A stretch of 64,000 nucleotides of DNA from Luzula sylvatica (taxonomy: Eukaryota; Streptophyta; Magnoliopsida; Poales; Juncaceae): positions 58,312,977 to 58,376,976 of the forward strand of contig OX326957.1 of the NCBI GenBank assembly GCA_946800325.1, written 5' to 3'. The position numbers were made by a program, and so were the translations under genes. How positions within the stretch are numbered: the stretch's first letter is position 1; the number at the start of each line of letters is the position of its first letter. Of the stretch, positions 10,083 through 22,400 are shown in pieces. The notes below the pieces were generated by a model. That model saw only the letters and a program-made list of their open reading frames with translations, had not been told where the DNA came from and did no database searches.

Positions 10083-11659
10083 ATGTCTAACCACAACAAG
10101 CTCTCCAATTCAAATTCATATTTCCAAACAAACTACCTCTACATATTCAGCTTTTTCCTAGGCATCGGTTTCATAGTGACGGTTATCCTCTCGCCCTCTA
10201 TCAACTTCGCTTCTCTTCCATCTCTCCACAAAACAAGCACCGCGCAAAAAGCCACGAAAAACATCACAACCGCTATCGATTCCTTAGGAACAAGACCAAA
10301 AGAACAATTTGGCGAGCTTATCCCTGCATTCAAACGATGGGACTCAGAAGTTGGTTGTCCATTGTTTAAAGAAAAATATATAGGATGGAAGGTGAACGAA
10401 ACGGCAGTGCAGGACTCGGACGATGTAGATTGCTCGTTGATGAAAACCGATTATATCAGTATCTTGGCCAAGCAGGTCTCGTGGGTCCCCGATATATTGG
10501 ACGGGCTGTATTACTGTAAGTGCGGACTTAGCTGTTTGTGGACTCGTAACGAGGCGCTTGCTGATCAGGCTGATATTTGGCTCTTCCAAAATGCCGGTCC
10601 TCCACCAACTGTAAGCCTTGATTGTAGATACGAAAACGATTTTTGTTTGGTAATTTGAGATGATCGGTCTTTTATTGTATAATTGTAGAGGAAACAAGGA
10701 GAACCACTTCGTGCATTTATGGAACTCGAAGCGTATAACTTCAGAGAAAGAAATCGGGTGGGAGGTACTGAGGATATTTTTGTTAGCTATCATTCGAGCA
10801 GCGAAGTTCAAGCGACTTATGCTGGAAAAACTTTTCGAATGATTCATAGTTACCATGTTGCCCCTAAAAAGAGAGATGTAAGCTTAAATTTTCATACAAA
10901 GATTTTCTACAAGTAATTGTCCAAACCGATTTATTCATGATACCATATTTAAGTTATGTTTACGCAAAAAGTTCATATATTATGTAATTCTATTTTTTGT
11001 AGGATGTGCTAGTTTATTGGTCGTCCTCGAGGTGTTTTCAATTTCGAGACGACATTGCGAAATCTTTGTTCTCTCATTTGTCGCATCATTCTTTCGGGAA
11101 GTGCGAGAACAACGTAAATGGGTCTGATGTGGCACTGGAATACTACCCAGATTGCCAGATGGAGGAGAACCCGGTCCCCCATTGGTGGGACCACCTTCAT
11201 TGTGCCATGTCGCACTACAAGTTCGTGCTTGCTATAGAAAACTCATGGACCGAGAGCTATATCACGGAAAAGTTATTCTACGCTTTGGATTCTGGTTAAT
11301 TCTGATAAAAGAAAGAAAATATCATATAATTTTTCTATTGCCTCCAAAAATATATATAATATTTACAATTTATTCAAACAGGTTCGGTGCCGATCTACTA
11401 CGGAGCACCCAATGTATGGGATTTCGTGCCGCCTAACTCGATCATTGATGCGAGTAAGTTCAAGAATGTGGAGGAATTGGCTGCGTATGTGAAGTCTGTA
11501 GGAGAAGATCCAGTTGCCTATGCAGAGTTTCATGCATGGAGACGTTGCGGCGTTTTGGGAAATTATGCAAAGGTTCGATCGGCGAGTCTTGATACTTTGC
11601 CGTGTCGAATGTGCGAGTATGCAAGTCGAAAAGGTGGAAGAAATGCGCCCTCTGAATAA
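10083..11659 (+). CDS. FUT13: alpha-1,4-fucosyltransferase, FUT13 type (GT10), tandem copy A, 4 exons
   Basis: Exons 10083-10610, 10689-10877, 11003-11294 and 11382-11659 join in frame (428 aa). The ATG at 10083 is chosen because the frame upstream starts with TTG and the N-terminus then aligns with copy B. It is a type II Golgi membrane protein: short cytosolic tail, one membrane span at about residues 19-37, stem, then a GT10 catalytic domain. The donor-binding motif begins KFVLAIENSW-ESY at about residue 312 and continues to EKLFYALDSGSVPIYYGAPN; a CRMC cysteine pair lies near the C-terminus. In the family this enzyme transfers fucose from GDP-fucose to N-glycan antennae to make the Lewis a epitope. 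Length is close to the roughly 400 aa expected, which favours FUT13 over the longer core alpha-1,3 enzymes FUT11/12. The last intron (11295-11381) is absent from copy B. Assignment to FUT13 is from remembered family sequence. Confidence 0.92.
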
Positions 11660-12566
11660 CTTAGTTTCTACATTATTATCCCTCCATAATAATTGACAAT
11701 GGTTTGTACTATTGAGTAAATTCTAGCCATGTCTTGTTTCAATTTGGATTAGTGATTTTTTGGAGTTTCTTCAAGGAAAAACAATTAGGAAATTTTTTTA
11801 ATACTTCTCGTTGTGCCGATTGAATTTGAATCCATAATTTATAATATCACAAGTAAAATATCTAATAACTAAATTATAAATTTGGACCGCTGAATTATTC
11901 TTGGTTACAACGAAAGAATTTCCAAAATTTGTGCATTGACCTTACACATTAATGCATCTGCACTGTAAACAGAACAAGATAAGAAAAAATGTTATAGGTG
12001 AAAACTTTGTGATTTGTGCAATTTTGACTTCAAGCCTTATTGGAAGCTTCCTAGAATTGATTATGGAATAATTTGAGAGTAATTCAAGGAAAATCCACAT
12101 TTGGAAATACTTTTTCCCTTATTATGTCAGTTCCAATGTGCTTTGATCGCAAAAAGAGCTGACTTTTCAATTTTTTAATTCGTTTTTACTGACAACAAGC
12201 AATCGTATTAAATTCTTGGGATCAATCAAGAAACGATGATCTGTAAAAAATTGTTAGCTAATCAGTCCAAGATAGCATTTTAAAAACCATAAAACAAGGC
12301 AAAAGAAAAGTTAATTAACATTTAACCACAGCCCATGAGGAATTAAAAATTTAAAATACTTGCAAAAAGATTCCAATCTGAAAAAATAACTCAACAAAAC
12401 CAAGTTTTCAAAAGGAAGACCCACAAATTGAATGACAAAAAACAAGTCTCAAGTCCTTATCAAACTTACCAAAACAATCAATTATTGACACAGACTTGCC
12501 ATCAACCAAATCAAACCACTCTCTTCTTCACATAAATTTCCACGTAAAACATTCTCACAACCAACC
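11660..12566. other. Spacer between the two fucosyltransferase genes
   Basis: AT-rich, no open frame of interest. It should hold the 3' end of copy A and the promoter of copy B. The region just before 12567 resembles the region before 10083 only loosely (CACTTC/CTTCTTCAC-like leader). Confidence 0.5.
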
Positions 12567-14067
12567 ATGGCAAATTCAAATTCAACTTCCAAACACGAGT
12601 CGAAATCCAGTTCCATATTTTCGACAAATCACATCTACTATCTAGCACCGCTACTCGCCATAGTCATAGCTCTCACCATCTTTCTCCCTTCATTCCTCGG
12701 CTCCTCTACTTCGTCTCCCGTCACGGAAACAAATAGCGACACGAAGATCAACAAAGCAATTGCCATCACCGTCACGACCGCAGTGGATTCGATTGGAAGC
12801 CGTCCAAAAGAAGCCTTCTCGGACCTCAAACAAGCCTTCCAGAAATGGGACTCTGAGATTGGCTGCGCCGCGTTCAAGAGTAAATTCCAAGGATGGACGG
12901 TGAATGCGTCGGCGGTGCAGGACACGGACGGTGGAGATTGCTCGGAGCTAAAGCTCGATCATGTCATTGTGTGGGCAAGGGCTGTTTCGTGGATTCCTGA
13001 AGTATTGGACGGGTTGTACGAGTGTAATTGCGGGTTAACTTGTCTTTGGAGCCGTAACGAAGCCCTCGCTGATAATTCTGACGTCGATTTTTATCAAGCT
13101 ATTTCTCCTCCACAAACAGTAAGTGTAGAATTTACTTCATTGTGTGACCAAGTTAGTGAATTAATTGAAATTTATTTTGGTAGAGGAAAAAAGGGGAGGC
13201 GTTGAGAGCGTCGATAGACTTGGAGTATGGAAGAAAGCCGTCGGGACATGAGGATATTTTCGTGAGCTATCATTCGAGCAGCGATGTTCAAGCAACTTAT
13301 GCTGGAAAGACGTTTCGCATCGTTCATAGTTACCATGTTTCACCTAAAAAGAGAGATGTAAGCTTAAAATTTCGCACAAAGATTTTCTACAAATAATTGT
13401 CCAAACTGATTTATTCATGATATCGTATTTATGTCATGTTTACGCGAAAAGTCCATGTGTTTTAGATTTCTATTATTTGTAGGATGTGCTAGTTTACTGG
13501 TCGTCCTCGAGGTGTTTCCAATTTCGAGATGACATTGCGAGATCTTTGTTCTCTCATTTGTCGCATCATTCTTTCGGGAAGTGCGAGAACAACGTAAATG
13601 GGTCTGATGTGGCACTGGAATACTACCCAGATTGTCAAATGGAGGAAAACCCGATTCCTCATTGGTGGGACCACCTTCATTGCGCCATGTCACACTACAA
13701 ATTCGTTCTCGCCATTGAAAACACGTGGACCGAGAGCTACGTGTCCGAGAAATTGTTCTATGCTTTGGATGTTGGGTCTGTGCCGATTTACTTTGGTGCG
13801 CCTAATGTGTGGGATTTCGTGCCGCCTAATTCGATTATCGATGCGTCTAAGTTCAAGAATGTGGAGGAGTTGGCGGAGTATGTTAAGGCCGTTGGAGAGG
13901 ATCCCGTTGCTTATGCAGAGTTTCATGCATGGAGACGATGCGGCGTTTCGGGAAATTATTTGAAGGTTAGAAAGGCGAGTCTTGATACTTTGCCGTGTCG
14001 AATGTGCGAGTTTGCGAGTAGGAAAGGGGGGAGAAATGCCAATTCTAATTCTAATTCTACACAATGA
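12567..14067 (+). CDS. FUT13: alpha-1,4-fucosyltransferase, FUT13 type (GT10), tandem copy B, 3 exons
   Basis: Exons 12567-13118, 13184-13357 and 13483-14067 join in frame (436 aa). The architecture matches copy A: cytosolic tail, membrane span at about residues 24-44, stem, GT10 domain with the donor motif KFVLAIENTW-ESY at about residue 315, and C-terminal CRMC. The tail after GGRN is extended by NSNSNSTQ-like residues. Exon 3 is continuous where copy A has an 87-bp intron. Intron 2 and the first part of exon 3 are very close to copy A, while exon 1 (roughly 60% identical protein) and intron 1 differ strongly. Both copies look functional: intact frame, consensus splice sites, all conserved motifs. 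Confidence 0.93.
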
Positions 14068-14405
14068 GAGTTTGATTGAGAGAAAATTTGGGAGGAATGA
14101 ATGCATTTTTAGTGGATTTTGATTTTGGAATCTTAGTTGGATTTTATTTGTAGTGTCATGTTTTTTTTAATTCGATTGTAGATGGAAGTTATCTCGAATA
14201 AATTTGGGAAGTTAGTTTATTAAACACTAGTTTCGATGATAAGTCAAGTTTAGACTTTATACTACCAATTTCTCCATTTATAATAAGAAAACATTTTCTT
14301 TAAAATACAAAAGAACCAAAACAAACAAAATTATCTCTCAGAAATTATACATAAAATCACTGAAAAATCACACAATGTGTAAATAAAATACCTCCAGAGA
14401 TTTCT
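14068..14405. other. Convergent 3' region between fucosyltransferase B and the TRAPPC12-like gene
   Basis: The genes end tail to tail at 14067 and 14406. The 338 bp hold both 3' untranslated regions and no further gene. Confidence 0.6.
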
Positions 14406-15547
14406 TTACATGCGGGTACAAGACGGGTCAAAATCATCGGGCGCCACCTGTGCAATCCAACCCGCTAAGCTCTTCTTAACCTCAGTATGATTAACAAACG
14501 CGAGTTCGTACATACTACACAAATTCACCACTAGGGATTCATCCACAGCCACAGTCGGGATCCTCTCCAGTGCTGCCTCCAGTCCTTTCACCGAGTCAGA
14601 GAGGTCTCGAGAATACATTAAACACACTGCTTTGTTATTCACTGCTGCCACGTCAGCGTCGTCTCTCTCTAGACATGTGTCGTATTCCCTCACAGCCGAT
14701 GTGTAGTCTTTCGACGCTACGAACCCTAATGCCTTGTTCCTTCCTATAAGATTCTCTGTTACAGATCCAAAATTCAAATTTCAAAATCAAACTAAAAGTT
14801 ACAAACTTGGATCATGAAATTGGAAGAAATCATATTTTTACCTTTTGTTGGATCAATTTCAGACTCAGCATCTTTAATCAAGGTTTCAACTCTCTGAAAA
14901 GTCTCCTTAGATCCATTCAGATCCCCAATTTGAAGTTGCAAATAACCCAATCGCGAGAGAACAATTGGATCGATTGGATTCTTCTCGAGCATCTCGCGAA
15001 TCAGAGACATCGCGACGTCATACTCCTTGAACGAGAAATGATGTGCGAAGAGTAAAGATTGTACGTAGCACTCGCGCCTCGACCATTCGTGTGTTCGACA
15101 GAGGGCTAACAGATTGTACAATCTATCTAGAGTTTGGGGGCGATCACCCAGTCGATAAGGCAATAAAGCATGAAGGATGCGTAGGGTGAAGGGTAAGAAG
15201 GATCCAGTTATAGAAGGATAGAGAGAAGGGTATGCTTGGAACAAGTATTGAGATGAGTCTAAAGGGGAGAGACTCGAAAGGAGACTGGAGAGATCCGGGT
15301 ACCGTCGGAGCTTGAAAAGAGCGAGTGCTGAGAGAGTGGCATGGAGAATATGGAGATGCGGAGCAGGGGAATGGAGCGGAGGTGAAAGAGGGGTTGGGGT
15401 GGGAAGGGAGGAGAGGAGAAGCCGCCATTGGCCGCGCTGAGTTAGGGAAAGCAAGGAGGAGAGCGAAGGTGAGATGTCGTCTGGCGAGGTGAAGGCGATT
15501 GGGGTAGGAGTAGGGGAAGGGAGAGGAGGCGAAGCAAGCGGATCCAT
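14406..15547 (-). CDS. TRAPPC12: Trafficking protein particle complex subunit 12-like, TPR protein
   Basis: Exon 1 is 15547-14842 and exon 2 14755-14406, joined in frame to 351 aa; the intron is 86 bp. The ATG at 15547 gives a start MDPLASPP; an upstream in-frame Met (15664) would lie in the promoter motifs and is rejected. The N-terminus is rich in Pro and Ser; the rest is helical, with repeats such as SRLGYLQLQIGDLNGSKETF and NKAVCLMYSRDLSDSVKGLE that fit tetratricopeptide repeats, and a conserved end VAPDDFDPSCTR. In other eukaryotes the subunit belongs to the TRAPP tethering complex acting in ER-Golgi and trans-Golgi traffic. The family call rests on remembered similarity; a generic TPR protein is the alternative. 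Confidence 0.85.
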
Positions 15548-15630
15548 TGATGAAGCTGGATCCTTGCTGGAGAAGTGGAACAGAAGATTGAGAAGAAAGA
15601 CGTATTGAGAGAGGAGAAGCAAATGGGCTA

Positions 15631-15683
15631 TTATGGGCTTTGAAAGCCCATAGCCCATATCCAATTAATTTTATGGGCCTGTT
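15631..15683 (-). promoter_or_regulatory. Cluster of site II (TGGGCY) elements in the TRAPPC12-like promoter
   Basis: Four TGGGC motifs in both orientations lie within about 55 bp, 85-135 bp upstream of the ATG. Site II elements are bound by TCP factors and are typical of plant housekeeping promoters. The motifs are seen; the role is inferred. Confidence 0.6.
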
Positions 15684-15699
15684 GGACTTGAAACGTATG

Positions 15700-17088
15700 T
15701 ATTTTTTTCGTATCAATAATTATTATAGAGTAATTTTACACAACATTCTCTCGCAACATAATATTGATTTTACGTTGGATAATGTATTCACACTATAAAA
15801 TAATTTAACTTAATTCAATCCACATCCTACACCTCATCATTCTGCTGCCATCATGTTGTGAAAACATGTTGTGTAGAATTACTCAATTATTATTATTCGG
15901 AATTAAACTTTCATATTTTATGTTCGTAGATCGCGCCACTTCGGAAGTAATTTTTCGTAGATAATTTTTCATAATCTCGTATAATTGAATATTATCGTAA
16001 AAAAAAAAACTTAGCATTCGTAGTTTAAATGTATTATACATGATATTTCACATATATGATTGTACATATTATTTCAAAATTTCGCAAATGTACAATATGA
16101 AATTATCTCACTTTGAGAATACACATTACCTGTCTTGTAGTATTTTATGAAAGCATTCGTAACATTTTCAGTGTTAAGTTAATGTATGATATTTAATTAT
16201 ATTTCGAAATGTTGTTTTTCGTAGCACGTGAATATAATTGAAGTATGTATTTAGAAATAAGAGTTGAGTTAGTAGTGTTTAGTTTTCATTTAGTTTTCAT
16301 TATATATTGCATGATTTTGTGATATTCGTAAACTACGGAATGACATAATAAATTATGTAATTTTTTTCATTTTCATTTTTCGTGTACTTCATAATTATTT
16401 ATACTGGTCTCTTTAATAAATTTAATCAGATAACTAAATTTTTTTGTTGAGTATTCATCTCAAGCAAAATGAAATCACTTTCATAAATTTATATACCGTA
16501 ATATGAAATATAGACACCTAATAATAAATAAAAAAATTAAATGACCTAGCATATTTATGTTTTGTTTTTTGTTTCAAGTTTATTTGTGTATACATTCTAC
16601 TATTGCATATCATATGACATAATCATGTTTTATACGGTCGTAATAATATTTTCATTTTTTGATGAATATTTATCTAAATTATAAATAAATTGTGTATGTC
16701 ATTCATAAACTTATTTGCTCACATTTCATGTGAACTCATTTATATCGACTGGACTGATTGGGCAGCTGGGCGTAGTCGAGGAAAAAACACAAAAACATTT
16801 GTCGTGGTTTAATTGGTCTGTAAAGAACAATATTTGCCAAACAATTGCTCACATTTCATCGTTTGAAAGTTATTTAAAACAATTGTTCTACAGTCAAGCG
16901 GTAAAAAAAACGTTTGACCATTTTTCTCTCCCGTCTTAAAAAAAACAGTACGATTTTTTACCGTAACACCGTTTTTCAATCGTTCTACATCGTTTTTCGA
17001 CGTTTTTTACAATATTGATTTGGGATAATGGGAAGGAATGGAAAGGAAAGAAACATAATGAAATTATGGAAGTAAAAAATTTATCCTA
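15700..17088. other. AT-rich intergenic region with a hAT-like relic at 16885-17015
   Basis: No gene is visible. The relic carries GTAAAAAAAACGTTTGACC, then ACCGTTTTTCAATCG and an end GTTTTTTACAATATTG. These match the ends of the element at 50719-51763, so this is a fragment of the same family. The open frame 16715-16939 runs into it and is not a gene. Confidence 0.5.
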
Positions 17089-17101
17089 CTCATACTTTGT
17101 T

Positions 17102-18246
17102 TTTATCTTTTTTGAAAGTTAGGGATATATCCTAGATTGTCATTAAAATAAGGAAAAAAATCACAGAGCTTACAATAGTAAACAAGAAGAAAAAAAAGAC
17201 TAAATTAAAAAGAAACGGCAGGAAATTGGATTTTAGGTCCTATCATAATCTGATTAATTGGTAGGCCTTTCTCCGTTGAAATGCGTCTTCCCAAACTTTC
17301 CTTGCCGTTGTTATTGGTGGCGATATACCAGTTTGAAATATTCTTGTGTTTCTTTGTTTCCATATATTCCATTTAACCGCCGCCCATGTTATTTCCCATT
17401 GGACTCTCCCTTCACTTGTTTTGTTTTTTTATTCGTGATCCGTGTTTCAATATCGAGAGAGTCGGGTCCCACGTAATAGAAGTTTTGAATAGGCATTGCA
17501 TTAGTTTCCATGTAGCCCTCGTGTAAGAACAACTTTGAAATAGGTGTATAACGGTTTCGTTATAGCCATTGCAAAGTGGGCAAATGGTGTTATTTGGGAA
17601 ACCTTTTTTTTGTAGGACGTCGGCGGTGTTAAGTTTATTGTTGAAACATAGGTATAGGAAGAAGTGTATTTTCGGAGGGACTTTTATTTTCAATAGGTCA
17701 CGGGCCCAATAGCTCATTATCCCCGGATTCCTTAGAAAGTTATACGCCGACTTTGAGGAAAATGAGGTGTTGTTGGTCCATCTCCAAATTGTATTGCCGT
17801 TATTTTCGTCGATTTGTGTAGACGTCTTGTATATGGGAAGGAGTTTAACTAAATCTTTGAAAAAATAAGACAAGTCATTGTTCGGGATATTAGCTAGGTC
17901 GGCGGTGTTGCTAACCCCGTATAGTTCGTTGAGGCATTGCGACCAAAGGTTTGCTTCTCCCAAATCGATTTTCCAAAGGGATTTTTGTAGTAGCGCTTTG
18001 TTTGGCTTTTGATGTTCGTAATCCCTAAGCCTCCAAAAAAATTTGGTAATGTTATTTTCTCCCAATTTATCAAACAACTTTCTTGTTTAGACTTGACTTC
18101 GCCTTTCCAAAGGAAGTCTCTCATAAGCTTTGAGATTTCGTCTATGACTCCTATTGGTAACGAAATGGTTTGCATGAAGTATGTGGGAATAGAGTTAAGA
18201 GTCGCTTTTAGGAGGTTAATCTTCCACCGAGAGAATAAAAAGTATG
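17102..18246 (-). mobile_element. 5'-truncated L1-type LINE (LINE-1), with 13-bp target duplication
   Basis: CTCATACTTTGTT flanks the insert at 17089-17101 and 18247-18259. On the minus strand the element begins within the RT C-terminal region (a LLKATLNSIPTYFMQ stretch), continues with FLWKGE and INWEKI-LP--GGLG, and ends in the zf-RVT zinc finger CPLCNGYNETVIHLFQSC. The coding part (17412-18220) is interrupted by one frameshift near 18000, where the frame 17894-18175 passes into 17412-18077. A short T-rich run at 17102-17112 is the remnant poly(A) tail. 5' truncation with a target duplication is the usual result of target-primed reverse transcription. Confidence 0.9.
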
Positions 18247-19484
18247 CTCATACTTTGTTCAGAGGGAAGAGAATAAAAAGTAAATGGAGAGGATTTAATT
18301 ATATTTATTATTTTAAAACTAATTTATATAAAAATTCAACAAATTAATTTTAAAACTATGATAATGATGATTTTTGAAATGCAATATATCTTGAACGTCA
18401 AAAAACTTCAAAATATATTTTCTTCCCTTCCCTTCCATTCTCTTTCTCTTCTCTACCCCCAAATCAAGCATGAAAATATATTTTCTTCCCTTCCCTTCCC
18501 CTCCTCTATTCTCAAACCAAGGAAAGCCTAAGTATATTCGTTTTCATTGATGACTTTCATTTGTATTCCCGTGATTTAATGATAATTAGCGCATGTTAAT
18601 CATAATTTTTTAATGGTCTACGGGTCACAAAACACGAAGGGCAAGGAGAGCAATGACTTGAGAGAAAGAGAAAGGCGATATCATCATCGTGGGCCATAAC
18701 TAAGGATGTAAAGGGTTCGGATCCGGTTAGATAGTGATCATATCAGATTCACATGAATGAGACTTTGCTATTGTACATGCTTTTTTTTTGTTTTTTTGCT
18801 TCACATTATCCGTAGACTTTCGTTTTATCAAACTGAAATTAATACATAATTAATGTGTACCATAACATTATGCTTCCATACGAGCATTTGGTACATAGAC
18901 TCAACATCACAGTTTCGAGCCAAATATAATTAAATAAATAGGCGATCTTCACTGGTACTTGGTACAGTCTTTGCCGGTACTTGGTACAGTCCTCGCTGGT
19001 ACGATCTTCACTGGTATGGTCTTCGTCGGTATAGTCGACAGTCTTCGCTGGCACAGTGAACGACAACACGGCAAGAGAGCAAACCGGACAGAAAAAAGCA
19101 AAACGGGCAAAGAGCAAAATCGGATTGAGAGCAAACAAAACTTGCAAATCGTATTTTCAAAAACAAAAGAAAAAAAAAAAAACAAATCGGACCCAGAAAA
19201 ACACGAGGAAAGAGAACAAAAGGTCGAGAAGATCCGGGGAGACTCCGGCACAAGGATTTTCTGCATTATCTTTGAATTGCAAAAAGAACTGCTTTATAGC
19301 ACAAGATCTCTAAACTATTCATTTTTTCTTCATTTACTATTTAATTCCATTTATCTTTTCCATCAAATAAGAACATGTCATATTAATTTTCAACATAAAC
19401 ATCCATATCATGTTTTACCTGTAAAATCATCACTTAGCTTAGCTGGAAGAGGTAAATAAACAAAATTAAATTGTTAAAAATTAC
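18247..19484. other. Intergenic region with short tandem repeats
   Basis: A duplicated AAATATATTTTCTTCCC segment lies at about 18413 and 18474 with CTTCC-rich sequence. At 18949-19052 a degenerate minisatellite with GGTACAGTC / TCTTCGCTGGTA-type units of about 17-22 bp occurs. Open frames on both strands over 18839-19459 overlap it, have low-complexity composition and match nothing I recognise. Confidence 0.55.
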
Positions 19485-22400
19485 TAATTGAAGACCAAAA
19501 AAGACCTTGTGAAAAAAAGAATGGCGGATTTAATCCAAGAAAAATTTGAATATTGGAAGATTAGAGCTAAAAATAAATGGTTAAAAGATGGAGATAGTAA
19601 TACTAAATTTTTCCATAATTACGCAACAAATAAAAAGAATAAGTTGATGATTTCTGCAATAATGGACCCAATTAAGAATGAGGTAATTACAGAACACAAC
19701 CCTAAGGCTAAAGTTTTGTTTAATTTTTAAAGAGATCTAATAGGGACCAAATCAATCATGGTACCAGAAAATCCTGTCATTAGGGTTTCTAGTATATATT
19801 CAGAACAAAGGAGATTTTTGCAAGATTTGGATTCACCAATACAAAGGGAAGAATTAGATTTTGTTATAAAAAAATGGAAGGCAGGAAAATCCCTGGGACC
19901 AGATGGGTTAAATGGGGAATTTTTCAAAAAATATTGGCATTTAATGAGAGAAGAAATTTTTTCATTGATCACAAATACCAAAATGGAAGAAGGATTAGGA
20001 GGTTTTGAAATTTCTTACATAACCTTGCTGCCAAAAAAGGAGAATGAAATAAATGCTAAAGATTTCAGACCTATTAGCTTAATTACTGGAATTCAAAAAA
20101 TTATTTCCAAAACATTAGCTAATAGACTGAAATTGGTTATTAATGATTTAATTCTACCTAATCAAGTAGGATTTCTTGTAAATAGAGAAATTGGAGAATG
20201 TTATATTTATGCAAGAGAATTAATTTTCAGGGCTAAATCAGAAAAAACCCCAATTCTATTATTCAAAGCTGATATTCAAAAAGCTTTTGATACAGTAAAT
20301 TGGGATTTTATTTTGGAAATTTTGGAAATAAGGGGATTTGGAATAAGATGGATAAATTGGATAAAGAAATGGATATTTAATGGCACAGCTAAGATACTGC
20401 TAAATGGGGTACCAAGAAAGAATATTTATCTAAAGAGAGGGGTGAGACAAAGGGATCCTTTATCCCCCCATCTCTTTATCATAGCAATAGATACATTAAC
20501 AAGATTAATTAATTCATTATCTATGTGCAATTTTGTGGAAAGGCCCTTGCCAGAAAAAGAAATACTATTATTATATGCAGATGATGCAATCTTCATGATT
20601 AAACCTACCCTAATACAAGCTAGAAGAATCAAATTCATTTTAGATTCCTTTGGTAATAGCTCTGGATTACAAGTGAATTATGACAAATCTGAATTCACCA
20701 TAATACCAAACTCAGAAGAGGATCAGAAGAAAATAGAGGAGGAATTAGGGTGCAAATATGTAAAACTACCTTTTACATACCTTGGATACCCATTAAGTGA
20801 TAAGAAACCTAGAAAGGAAGATTTCAATAATTTAATAGAAAAATTCGAAAAGAAACTAGAAGGTTGGAAGAGTAATTTATTAGGGATTGGAGGAAGATTA
20901 ATCCTAATTAATTCAGTGCTAACTTCATTACCTACTTATTATTTTATGGTATTTAAAATTCCAATATGGGTAATAAAGGAATTAGAGAGACTGAGAAGGA
21001 ATTTTCTATGGAAAGGTAATGAAGAAAAAGGATTAAATTTAGCCTCTTGGGGATCAGTTTGTAGACCCAAAAGATTTGGGGGTCTAGGAGTAATTGATTT
21101 GGAAATCTTTAATGAGGCTTTATTATTGAAATGGATGTGGAAATTTTGTTGGTTAATTCTAACCTAGAGGGGGGTAAATTTGGTAATTCACCGTACAATT
21201 ACTTTTACTAATTATCTAATTTACTATGCGGAATTAATAATAATTTAAATAAATGAGATGATACCGTAAACACTTGAACACAAGATGTTTTTTAACGAAG
21301 TTCGGTAGGTGGTTGCTATGTAGCCTTAACTCACCCTTTACTCGCTTAATTGACCGACTCAATTAGTTGCGAGTACCTACGTCTCCGGGAATGCCTTGCG
21401 CCTCTTTTTGGCTTTCGATTGAATTCCAACTCACTCGATTACAAGGTTTCGCCTAGATCGATTTACACGCTTTATATCGATATATAGCTTAGGCTCTTTA
21501 CAAGTAGTTGCACTAGCCTATTACAATTTTCACTAATCGAGCTACAACGTGATCGGTCACGTGAGTGGGAAACGATTAGTGGAGGATATTGAAAGTAGAT
21601 CAATGATCTAAAGAGGGTTTCTCAAGCTATCAATGGATATAGATAATCACAGCTTTTAGGGTTTCTCTCTTTTGTATTTGAATGTCTGAAAATGAAGAAC
21701 TCAGAGAGAAAGGTCCTTGAAGGATTCTATTTATACTCTCTATAGAAATCCTTCAGAAAACTGCAAGTCCGTTCGAACGCACACTGTTCGTTCTGAACGC
21801 ACTTGTAGTTTGTACTAGCCGTTTCAAAATAACGCACAAGTACATTTGTCAGTCCGTTCGAACGGACAAAGTCCGTTCAGAACGAACTCAATTATACATT
21901 GCCTTTTGTTTGTTCAGTGATGAAAGTCCGTTCAACGCACTTAAGTTGTGGGTGAACGGATTCTAAGTGTCCGTTCGAACGTACATATTTGTTCGTTCGA
22001 ACGCACACAATCCTGTGACAAGGGTGGTTTAATCAAGAGATGGTATTTTGATATGTGGTAAGTCCGTTCAGAACGGACTTGAAGTTCGTTCAGAACGAAC
22101 TTCTTCCTTGATTAAACTCTTTGTTATTTGAACATGATTTTACTTGAGATCTACTTGGTTTCTACCTATGGTTTATTTGTGGCGAATCCCACTCACGGAA
22201 GGCTTCGACATCTTGATTCTTGATATGCTTCAAGGGCCTTCCTTCTAATCTTCTCTTGTTGTGCTTCTTGTGACTTCGAAGCTCTTCATCATCTTCTAAC
22301 CGTACATGCGTTATCCTACACATTTTCTCGATGTAAACGTTAGTAATGACAGTGTTTTGAAATAATCAAACCCATTAGGAAATTTGAACCAACAAATTTT

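Noticed and set aside
15548..15716. Longer N-terminal versions of the TRAPPC12-like protein
   Set aside because: They run through the site II promoter cluster and add a hydrophobic stretch not expected in this family.
18839..19459. Several overlapping open frames on both strands
   Set aside because: They overlap a minisatellite and are compositionally skewed; none has a recognisable domain.
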